The position numbers and the translations under genes were made by a program. From contig CAVWIS010000012.1 in the NCBI GenBank assembly GCA_963755055.1, forward strand, positions 248,001 to 312,000: DNA of 64,000 nucleotides. Direction: 5' to 3'. Under the pieces are notes generated by a model. It was not told the DNA's origin. It saw only the letters and a list, made by a program, of their open reading frames with translations, and did not search any database. Positions 54,208-61,530 of the stretch are shown one piece after another (position 1 is the first letter of the stretch; each line of letters starts with the position of its first letter). The stretch is from AP-16 sp963755055 (lineage in GTDB: Bacteria; Pseudomonadota; Alphaproteobacteria; Rhizobiales; Xanthobacteraceae).

Positions 54208-56376
54208 GAAAAAGCTCTGCGGATCGACGTCGACGTCGAGCCGCAGATTGCCCTTCGGCTTCGGGGCCGCCTTGAGCCAGGCCCGCAGGTAGGCGGAGAG
54301 GTCGAAGCCCCGCCGCGACTTCGCCAGGATGCGGAACCGGTGGCGGCCGCGGACCAGCGCGATCGGCGCCTCGGCGGGGCCGAGCACCCGGACCTGCTCG
54401 TCGTCGGGAGCCGCGGCGGCAATGCGGCGGGCAAAGCCTTCGGTCGCCGGCTTGTCGCCGCCCGACACGACGAGGCTGGCGAGCCGGCCGAACGGCGGGT
54501 AATGGGTGCGCTCGCGCGCCGCGATCTCGCTGGAATAGAACGCCTCCCGGTCGCCCTTGATCAGCGCCTGCATCACCGGGTGGCCGGGCTGATAGGTCTG
54601 GACGAATCCGAGGCCGCGACCCTCCTCGCGGCCGGCGCGGCCGAGCACCTGGTGGAGCAGCTGAAAGCTGCGCTCGGCGGCGCGCGGATCGCCGTTGCCG
54701 AGCCCGAGATCGGCGTCGACGATGCCCACCAGGTTGAGTTTCGGGAAATGATGGCCCTTGGCGACCAGCTGGGTGCCGATCACGATGTCGACCTTGTGGG
54801 CGGAAATGTTTGCAAGCTCCTCGCGCATCACCTCGATCGAGGTGATGAGGTCGCTGGAGAGCACCAGGATGCGGCGGTCGGGAAACAGGGTCGCAACTTC
54901 CTCCTCGAGCCGCTCGACGCCCGGACCGCAGGCGACGAAGGAGTCCGTCGCCTGGCATTTCGGGCAGGCGGCCAATGGCGGCATCGAGAAGCCGCAATGG
55001 TGGCAGACCAGGCGGCGCCTGAAGCGATGATCGACCAGCCAGGCATCGCAATTCTGGCAGTGCAGGCGGAACCCGCAGGCCCGGCACAAGGTGAGCGGCG
55101 CATAGCCCCGGCGATTGAGAAAGAGCAGCGCCTGGTCGTTGCGCTCCAAGGTCTCCCGCACCGCCTCGGCCAGTTTTGGCGCGACGAAGCGGCCGCGCGG
55201 CGGGCCTTCGCGGACAAGATCGATGGGCTCGACCGCCGGCAGTTGCTGGCCGCCGAACCGTTCCGGCAGGTGCAGCCGGCGATAGCGCCCGCGCCTGGCA
55301 TTGACCTCGGTCTCGATCGACGGGGTCGCCGAGGCGAGCACCAGCGGGATGCCGGCGATATGGGCGCGCACCACCGCCATGTCGCGGGCGTGGTAGCGCA
55401 CGCCGTCCTCCTGCTTGTAGGCCGGGTCGTGCTCCTCATCGACCACCATGAGCCCGAGATCGCGATACGGAAGGAAAAGCGCCGAGCGGGCGCCGACCAC
55501 CACGCGGGTGCCGCCGTCGGCAATCGAGGCCCAGGTGCGGGCGCGCCGACGCGGCGTCATCGCGGAATGCCATTCCGCCGGGCGCACGCCAAAACGCTCG
55601 GCGAAGCGCTCGAGGAACTGCCCGGTCAGCGCGATCTCCGGCACCAGGATCAGGCTCTGCCGCCCGCACCGCAGCGTTTCGGCAATCGCCTCGAAATAGA
55701 CCTCGGTCTTGCCGGACCCGGTGACGCCGTCGACCAGCGTCACCGAATAGATTTGCGCCGCGACGGCGGCGCGCAACGCCTCGGCGGCCGCGTGCTGCGC
55801 CGGGGTGAAATCCGGGACAGCGTGATCCGCGCCGGGGATCGCCGCCACCGGCGCGGGCGCCATCACGACAGGCTCGAGCGTCCCCTCGTCGATGAGCCCG
55901 TCGACCACGCCGGCGGAGACGCCGGCCTCCTGCGCGGCCTCGGCCCTGGGGCGGATCAGCCCGTCGGCGAGCAGCGCCAGCACCCGCCGGCGTGCCGGCG
56001 TCATCCGTTCGGGCGCCGGGCCGGAAAGCCGCACGCCGACCCGCGGGCGCTCGGGGCCAAGCTCATCGCCCATTCGCAGCGCCATGCGCAGCACCATGCC
56101 GCGGCTGCCGAGCGTATAGTTGGCGACCCAGTCGACGAATTTTCGCAGCTCCGGACGCAGCCGCGGCACGTCGAGCTTTTCGGCGACGTTCTTCAGCCGG
56201 TTGTCCAGCCCGGGCCGCGGCGTCGACTCGCCCCACACCGCTCCCACGACGTCGCGCGTTCCCAGCGGCACGCACACGACGTCGCCCGGCTCCACCGCGA
56301 GCCCGTCGGGCACCCGGTACGAATAGGGTTCGTCGAGCGCGACCGGGACGAGCACGTCGACAGTGCGTGTTGCCAT
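54205..56376 (-). CDS. priA: Primosomal protein N' (replication restart helicase PriA)
   Basis: A 723-residue 3'-5' helicase that reloads the replisome at stalled forks. The N-terminal DNA-binding domain is at about residues 1-110. The helicase domain has GVTGSGKTEVYFEAI, VDEEHDPAYKQEDG and LASATPSIET. The zinc-binding insert holds CRACGFRLHCQNCDAW and CHHCGFSMPPLAACPKC, eight cysteines in the usual spacing. LGRAGREEGRGLGFVQTYQP is the late helicase motif. Divergent from xerC, with 174 bases between them. In related genomes atpH normally follows priA; here 42 kb intervenes. Confidence 0.96.
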   Translation of the reverse strand: MATRTVDVLVPVALDEPYSYRVPDGLAVEPGDVVCVPLGTRDVVGAVWGESTPRPGLDNRLKNVAEKLDVPRLRPELRKFVDWVANYTLGSRGMVLRMALRMGDELGPERPRVGVRLSGPAPERMTPARRRVLALLADGLIRPRAEAAQEAGVSAGVVDGLIDEGTLEPVVMAPAPVAAIPGADHAVPDFTPAQHAAAEALRAAVAAQIYSVTLVDGVTGSGKTEVYFEAIAETLRCGRQSLILVPEIALTGQFLERFAERFGVRPAEWHSAMTPRRRARTWASIADGGTRVVVGARSALFLPYRDLGLMVVDEEHDPAYKQEDGVRYHARDMAVVRAHIAGIPLVLASATPSIETEVNARRGRYRRLHLPERFGGQQLPAVEPIDLVREGPPRGRFVAPKLAEAVRETLERNDQALLFLNRRGYAPLTLCRACGFRLHCQNCDAWLVDHRFRRRLVCHHCGFSMPPLAACPKCQATDSFVACGPGVERLEEEVATLFPDRRILVLSSDLITSIEVMREELANISAHKVDIVIGTQLVAKGHHFPKLNLVGIVDADLGLGNGDPRAAERSFQLLHQVLGRAGREEGRGLGFVQTYQPGHPVMQALIKGDREAFYSSEIAARERTHYPPFGRLASLVVSGGDKPATEGFARRIAAAAPDDEQVRVLGPAEAPIALVRGRHRFRILAKSRRGFDLSAYLRAWLKAAPKPKGNLRLDVDVDPQSFF

Positions 56377-56550
56377 GTTCCTCGCGCCGATCAGCCCGGA
56401 AAGCGCGCCTTGTTATAGGTTCAGGACGCCTCAGGAGGCAAAACCGTCGCGGGGCGCATGCTTCACCGGCCGTCGGCTGCTTAAGGGAAGGTGAAGGAAG
56501 GCGGTGAGATAAGGGCTGGCCAAGCCGCGCCAATCAGGGGACCCTCAGGC

Positions 56551-57507
56551 ATGCCCGAGTCGCCGGCCGATTTTTCCTTCGCCGCCGCAGATGTCGCCGC
56601 CGAGATGGTGCGCTGGCTCTCCTATCTTGGCGCCGAGCGCCGGATGTCGGTGCACACTGTCGAGGCCTACCAGCGCGACGTCGCCCAGTTCCTGGCATTC
56701 CTGGCGCATCATCTCGACGGCGCGCCGTCGCTCAGGACGCTGGCCGAGATCGCGCCCCGCGATGTCCGCGCCTTCCTGGCGAGCCGGCGCGCCGGCGGGG
56801 TCGGCAGCCGCTCGCTGATGCGCAGCCTTGCCGGGGTGCGGTCGTTCGCGCGATTCCTCGAGCGCAACCACAAAGGCAAGGTCGGCGCGCTCGCCGCGGT
56901 GCGGGCGCCGAAGATCGGAAAAACACTGCCGAAACCACTGTCGATCGCCACCGCAAAGCGCATCGCCGATACCGATCTGCGCGCCGGCGAGGAACGCGAG
57001 CCCTGGGTGCTCGCCCGCGACGCCGCGGCGCTGGCGCTGCTCTACGGGTCGGGCCTGCGCATCTCCGAAGCGCTCAGCCTGCGGCGCCGCGAGGTGCCGG
57101 AGCCCGGCAAAGGCGACGTCATCGTGGTCACCGGCAAGGGCAACAAGACCCGCATGGTGCCGGTGCTCGCCACAGTGCTCGACCTCATCGCCGAATACGT
57201 GGCGCTGTGCCCCTACACGCTCCCGGCCGACGGTCCGCTGTTCGTCGGCGCCAAGGGCGGCCCGCTGTCGCCGCGCATCCTGCAGCTCACTATGGAGCGG
57301 CTGCGCGGCGCGCTCGGCCTCGCCGAGACCGCCACTCCGCACGCGCTCAGGCACTCCTTCGCCACTCACCTGCTCGCCCGCGGCGGCGACCTGCGCGCCA
57401 TCCAGGAGCTGCTCGGCCACGCCTCGCTGTCGACCACGCAGATCTACACGGCGGTCGATACCGAGCAGCTTCTGAAGGTCTATCGCAGCGCCCATCCGCG
57501 CGCCTGA
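56551..57507 (+). CDS. xerC: Tyrosine recombinase XerC
   Basis: A 318-residue site-specific recombinase for chromosome-dimer resolution at dif. The N-terminal SAM-like domain (residues 15-110) has WLSYLGAERRMSVHTVEAYQRDV. The catalytic domain has LLYGSGLRISEALSLRR (first Arg), VTGKGNKTRMVPV (Lys), HALRHSFATHLL (His-x2-Arg), LGHASLSTTQIYTAV (His and nucleophile Tyr). All catalytic residues are present. The Met at 56551 gives the standard length. Its location beside priA is typical for a chromosomal xerC rather than a mobile-element integrase. Confidence 0.94.
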   Translation: MPESPADFSFAAADVAAEMVRWLSYLGAERRMSVHTVEAYQRDVAQFLAFLAHHLDGAPSLRTLAEIAPRDVRAFLASRRAGGVGSRSLMRSLAGVRSFARFLERNHKGKVGALAAVRAPKIGKTLPKPLSIATAKRIADTDLRAGEEREPWVLARDAAALALLYGSGLRISEALSLRRREVPEPGKGDVIVVTGKGNKTRMVPVLATVLDLIAEYVALCPYTLPADGPLFVGAKGGPLSPRILQLTMERLRGALGLAETATPHALRHSFATHLLARGGDLRAIQELLGHASLSTTQIYTAVDTEQLLKVYRSAHPRA

Positions 57508-57598
57508 GCGTCCCGCGCATTGCCTCTTGCGAAATCCCGCCGGTTCGGTCAATCGTCGCCGCGGATCATGCGGCCATTCCAACGGGAGGCGACGGATC

Positions 57599-58210
57599 AT
57601 GGGCGAAGTGCAGGAGCATGCCGAGCATATCGAGCATGCGGGGCATCACAACAAGGGGATCGCGCTGCTGATCTCGGTACTGGCGCTGTTTCTCGCGCTC
57701 TCCGAGACGCTGGGAAAGAGCGCGCAGACCGCGGCGCTCACCCACAACGTCCAAGCCTCCGACACCTGGGCGTTCTACCAGGCTCGCAACATCCGCATGA
57801 CCACGGTCGGCACCGCGCTGGAGGTGATGCAGTTCGAGCTCGAGTCAATCACCGATCCGGCCAAGAAGGCGAAGCTGGAGAAGCAGATCGACACCTGGAA
57901 GAAGCGGATCGCGCTCTGGGATTCCGAGCCGGACAAGGGCGAGGGCCGGAAAGAGCTGATGGCCAAGGCGCGGCAGCTCGAAGCCCAGCGCACTCTCTCC
58001 ATGGAGCGCTACGAGAACTACGAGATCGCCTCCGCCGCGCTGCAGATCGGCATCGTGCTGGCCTCGGCCTCGGTCATCACCTCGATTATCGCTCTGGCTT
58101 GGCTCGCCGGCGGCGTCGGCCTCGTCGGGCTCGCCCTCATGGGGTCGGGCCTGTGGTTTCCCGGCCTGCTGTTGCACCTGATCGCCGGCGGCCACGGCGG
58201 CGGGCATTAG
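57599..58210 (+). CDS. DUF4337-family membrane protein
   Basis: A 203-residue protein. A His-rich cytoplasmic start (QEHAEHIEHAGHHNK) precedes one membrane helix (GIALLISVLALFLALSETLG). A soluble helical middle carries TWAFYQARNIRMTTVGTALEVMQ and a Lys/Glu-rich coiled coil, and two C-terminal helices (IVLASASVITSIIALAWL and VGLVGLALMGSGLWF) end in a Gly-His tail. The YQARNIR segment is typical of DUF4337. GGGAGGCGAC precedes the ATG. Function unknown. Confidence 0.85.
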   Translation: MGEVQEHAEHIEHAGHHNKGIALLISVLALFLALSETLGKSAQTAALTHNVQASDTWAFYQARNIRMTTVGTALEVMQFELESITDPAKKAKLEKQIDTWKKRIALWDSEPDKGEGRKELMAKARQLEAQRTLSMERYENYEIASAALQIGIVLASASVITSIIALAWLAGGVGLVGLALMGSGLWFPGLLLHLIAGGHGGGH

Positions 58211-58230
58211 CTGGATCGACGGCGCGTCGT

Positions 58231-58311
58231 GTAGGATGGGTTGAGCTTTTTCGCGAAACCCATCGCCTTGGCCTTCATTGATGGGTTTCACCTTCGGCTC
58301 AACCCATCCTG
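58231..58311. repeat. GTAGGATGGGTTGAGC inverted repeat (copy 2)
   Basis: The left arm GTAGGATGGGTTGAGC pairs with GCTCAACCCATCCT; the inner pair is GCGAAACCCATC and GATGGGTTTC. It lies in the convergent gap between the DUF4337 gene and lpdA and may act as a terminator for both. First copy at 26402-26484. Confidence 0.8.
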
Positions 58312-58324
58312 CGAGGCGCGCGCG

Positions 58325-59722
58325 TCAAATATGGATCGCGCGCTTGGCCACCGCGAGCGCGGCTTCCTTAACGGCCTCGGGCAGTGTCGGATGGGCGTGG
58401 CAGGTCCGCGCGATGTCCTCCGACGAGGCCCCGAACTCCATGGCGACGGCGGCCTCGGCAATCATGTTGCCGGCGTCGGCCCCGACGATATGGACGCCGA
58501 GCACGCGATCGGTCGCGGCATCCGCAAGGATTTTCACAAAACCCTCGGGCGTCAGATTGACCCTGGCGCGGCCATTGGCGGTGAACGGAAACTTTCCCAC
58601 CGCATAGGCGATGCCGGCCGCCTTCAGCTCCTCCTCGGTTTTTCCCACCGAGGCGATCTCCGGCATGGTGTAGACCACGTTGGGGATCACGTCGTAGTTC
58701 ACGTGGCCGGCCTGGCCCTCGATGATCTCGGCGACCGCGATGCCCTCGTCCTCCGCCTTGTGGGCGAGCATCGGCCCGGCGATGGCGTCGCCGATGGCGA
58801 AAATATCCGGCACGCTGGTCTCGAAATTGTGGTTGACCACGATGCGGCCGCGCGGATCGGTCTTCACGCCGACCGTCTCCAGGCCGAGGCCGGCGGTGTA
58901 CGGAACCCGGCCGATCGCCACCAGCACCACGTCGGCCTCGAGCGCCTCCGCCGGCCCGCCGGCGACGGGCTCGACCGCGGCCTTGAGCTTGTTGCCCGAC
59001 GCGTCGACCGCGGTCACCTTGTGCGACAGCCGGAAGGTCATGCCCTGACGCTGCAGAAGGCGCTGCATCTGTTTTGCCACCTCGCCGTCGATGCCGGGCA
59101 GGATGCGGTCGAGAAACTCCACTACGGTCACCTGCGAGCCGAGCCGCCGCCACACCGAGCCGAGCTCGAGGCCGATCACCCCGGCGCCGATGACCAGCAG
59201 CTTGTCCGGCACCGCGGGAAGCGTCAGCGCGCCGGTCGACGACACGATGCGCTTCTCGTCGATCTCGACGCCCTTGAGCGGGGCGGTGTCGGAACCGGTG
59301 GCGATCACGATCGCCTTGGTCTCCAGAACCTGCGTGCCGTCGGCACCCTTCACCTCCACCTGGCCGGGCGCCACGATGCGGCCGGCGCCGTGAAATGCCT
59401 CGACCTTGTTCTTCTTGAACAGGAACGCCACGCCCTTGACGTTGGCGTCGACCCCCTGGTCCTTGAACGCCATCATGGCGGCGAGGTCGAGCTTCGGCGT
59501 GCCGACGCCGATGCCCATCTTGGCCAATGTGTGCCCGGCCTCCTCGAAGCGCTCGGAGGCGTGCAGCAGCGCCTTCGACGGGATGCAGCCGATATTGAGG
59601 CAGGTGCCGCCGAAAGTCTTCTCCTTCTCGACTACCGCGACCTTCATGCCGAGCTGCGCCGCGCGGACCGCGCAGACATAGCCGCCGGGACCGCTGCCGA
59701 TGACGACGAGATCGTAGGGCAT
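58325..59722 (-). CDS. lpdA: Dihydrolipoamide dehydrogenase (E3)
   Basis: A 465-residue flavoprotein that reoxidises dihydrolipoamide for the 2-oxoglutarate dehydrogenase complex. The FAD loop is DLVVIGSGPGGYVCAVRAAQLG. The redox disulfide is in GGTCLNIGCIPSKALLH. The NAD loop is VIGAGVIGLELGSVWRRLG, and DIFAIGDAIAGPMLAHKAEDEG and the C-terminal CHAHPTLPEAVKEAAL (catalytic His-Glu) are present. The start MPYDLVVIG at 59722 is chosen; an ATG eight codons upstream is possible. Last gene of the sucA-sucB-orf-lpdA operon. Confidence 0.96.
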   Translation of the reverse strand: MPYDLVVIGSGPGGYVCAVRAAQLGMKVAVVEKEKTFGGTCLNIGCIPSKALLHASERFEEAGHTLAKMGIGVGTPKLDLAAMMAFKDQGVDANVKGVAFLFKKNKVEAFHGAGRIVAPGQVEVKGADGTQVLETKAIVIATGSDTAPLKGVEIDEKRIVSSTGALTLPAVPDKLLVIGAGVIGLELGSVWRRLGSQVTVVEFLDRILPGIDGEVAKQMQRLLQRQGMTFRLSHKVTAVDASGNKLKAAVEPVAGGPAEALEADVVLVAIGRVPYTAGLGLETVGVKTDPRGRIVVNHNFETSVPDIFAIGDAIAGPMLAHKAEDEGIAVAEIIEGQAGHVNYDVIPNVVYTMPEIASVGKTEEELKAAGIAYAVGKFPFTANGRARVNLTPEGFVKILADAATDRVLGVHIVGADAGNMIAEAAVAMEFGASSEDIARTCHAHPTLPEAVKEAALAVAKRAIHI

Positions 59723-59772
59723 TGATGGCTCTTCTCCAGTGGACATCGCCTAGGCCAGCGCCGGTTCGTGAG

Positions 59773-60156
59773 TTACGACTTGTACGGCTCCGTGATCGAC
59801 CACGCCGTCAGAACGTCTGGATCCTTGATGATCTCACCGGTCGAACGCAGGCGATACTCGCCGGGGTTCGCCGGCCGAAAGGCGACCAGCGCCGGCGGCA
59901 AAGTCATCGTCTTGCCGGCCCACGCACCCTCCAGCTCGACGACAATGCCGTTGTTCTGTTCCACGCTCACGATCCGGCCGTGGTATTGCGCCTTCGAAGT
60001 CACAGTCCGATTGTCGGGAGCGAGATATGTCAGCCCGACCAAAAGGTGTTTTCCCAGCAGCCAATCGGCCTCATCCTGATCCCATTTGGGCGCGGCTCCA
60101 GCCTCATCGGGTGGGGGCATCCATGGCAGCCGTTCAGGGGGCTCGTCGGCTCCCAT
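59773..60156 (-). CDS. Conserved hypothetical protein between sucB and lpdA
   Basis: A 127-residue soluble protein beginning MGADEPPERLPWMPPPDEAG. The middle (HLLVGLTYLAPDNRTVTSKAQYHGRIVSV, GIVVELEGAWAGKTMTLP) looks like a small beta-barrel or SH3-like domain. The end has GEYRLRSTGEIIKDPDVLTAW. Codon use and spacing (17 bases from sucB, 50 from lpdA) show that it belongs to the operon. No link to the 2-oxoglutarate dehydrogenase reaction is known to me. Confidence 0.7.
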   Translation of the reverse strand: MGADEPPERLPWMPPPDEAGAAPKWDQDEADWLLGKHLLVGLTYLAPDNRTVTSKAQYHGRIVSVEQNNGIVVELEGAWAGKTMTLPPALVAFRPANPGEYRLRSTGEIIKDPDVLTAWSITEPYKS

Positions 60157-60173
60157 GCGGGATTCCTTCGATC

Positions 60174-61433
60174 CTAGAGATCGAGCATCATCCTGGCCGG
60201 ATCCTCCAAACTCTCCTTGACGCGCACCAGAAAAGTCACTGCCTCGCGGCCGTCGACGATGCGGTGGTCGTAGGACAGCGCCAGATACATCATCGGCCGC
60301 ACCTTGATCTCGCCGCCGACCACCATGGGCCGCTCCTGGATCTTGTGCATGCCGAGGATGCCGGACTGCGGCGCGTTGAGGATCGGCGTCGACATCAGCG
60401 AGCCGTAGACCCCGCCGTTGGAGATGGTGAACGTGCCGCCCTGCATCTCCTCGAGCTTCAGCGCACCATCGCGGGCGCGGCGGCCGAAATCGGCGATCGT
60501 CTTCTCGATGCCGGCGAGCGAAAGCCGGTCGGCGTCGCGCACCACCGGCACCACCAGGCCGCGCTCGGTGCCGACGGCAACACCGACGTGATAGTAGTTC
60601 TTGTAGACGATGTCGGTGCCGTCGATCTCGGCGTTGACGGCGGGGACATCCTTCAGCGCCCGCAGGCAGGCGACGACGAAGAAGCCCATGAAGCCGAGCT
60701 TCACGCCGTGCTTCTTCTCGAACAGGTCCTTGTACTGGTTGCGCAGCGCCATGACGCTGGTCATGTCGACCTCGTTGAAGGTCGTCAGCATGGCGGCGGT
60801 GTTCTGCGCGTCCTTCAGCCTCCTGGCGATGGTCTGGCGCAGCCGCGTCATGTGCACGCGTTCCTCGCGCGCCGCGTCGTCGGGCACCGACGGCGTCCGC
60901 ATCTGCACGGCGGCGGCCGGCTGGGCGACCGGCGTCGGGGCGGCGGCGCGACGCTCGATCTCGGCCAGCATGTCGCCCTTGGTGACGCGGCCGTCCTTGC
61001 CGCTTCCCGGCACCGCCAGCGCATCGACGCCGCTTTCGGCGGCGAGCTTGCGCACTGCGGGGGCGAGCGGCACGTCCGCCGGCGCGACTTTCGCCGGGAC
61101 GGCCGGCGCGGGCGGCGGCGCAGAAACGGCCTTGGGGGGCGGCGGCGGGGTGGCGGGCTTCGCGGCCGGCGGCGCCGGCCTCGCCGCGGCGCCCGCGCCC
61201 TCGGCGATCTGGCCGAGCACCGCGCCGGGCGCGACCGTCTCGCCGTCCTGGGCCAGGATCTCGGCGAGCACGCCGGCGGCCGGGGCGGGCACCTCGATCG
61301 TCACCTTGTCGGTCTCGAGCTCGACCAGCGGCTCGTCCACCGCCACCGCGTCACCGGGCTTCTTGAACCATTTTCCGATGGTCGCCTCGGTCACCGATTC
61401 GCCGAGCGTCGGAACGCGGATCTCTATCGCCAT
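60174..61433 (-). CDS. sucB: 2-oxoglutarate dehydrogenase E2 (dihydrolipoamide succinyltransferase)
   Basis: A 419-residue E2 core enzyme. The lipoyl domain (1-80) holds the ETDKVTIEVPAPAAG motif with the lipoylated Lys. An Ala/Pro linker (about 85-125) precedes the E3-binding domain (APAVRKLAAESGVDALAVPGSGKDGRVTKGDML). The catalytic domain starts near residue 190 (VHMTRLRQTIARRLKDAQ) and ends with the active-site ALSYDHRIVDGREAVTFLV. The ATG at 61433 is close to the sucA stop (97 bases). Confidence 0.96.
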   Translation of the reverse strand: MAIEIRVPTLGESVTEATIGKWFKKPGDAVAVDEPLVELETDKVTIEVPAPAAGVLAEILAQDGETVAPGAVLGQIAEGAGAAARPAPPAAKPATPPPPPKAVSAPPPAPAVPAKVAPADVPLAPAVRKLAAESGVDALAVPGSGKDGRVTKGDMLAEIERRAAAPTPVAQPAAAVQMRTPSVPDDAAREERVHMTRLRQTIARRLKDAQNTAAMLTTFNEVDMTSVMALRNQYKDLFEKKHGVKLGFMGFFVVACLRALKDVPAVNAEIDGTDIVYKNYYHVGVAVGTERGLVVPVVRDADRLSLAGIEKTIADFGRRARDGALKLEEMQGGTFTISNGGVYGSLMSTPILNAPQSGILGMHKIQERPMVVGGEIKVRPMMYLALSYDHRIVDGREAVTFLVRVKESLEDPARMMLDL

Positions 61434-61530
61434 GATGCCTCTCGTCTGTTCCGCCCGCGGCGTCTGGGTCGAACGGCGCGGCTCAGGAGCGCGCCATGCC
61501 GGCCCGCGGGGCCCGCGCCAAATCGATCCG

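Noticed and set aside
52151..56418. Long plus-strand frames (about 613 and 809 codons) over malic enzyme and priA
   Set aside because: Antisense shadows of recognised enzymes; the translated text has the His/Arg/Asp-rich look of reverse-frame GC-rich DNA.
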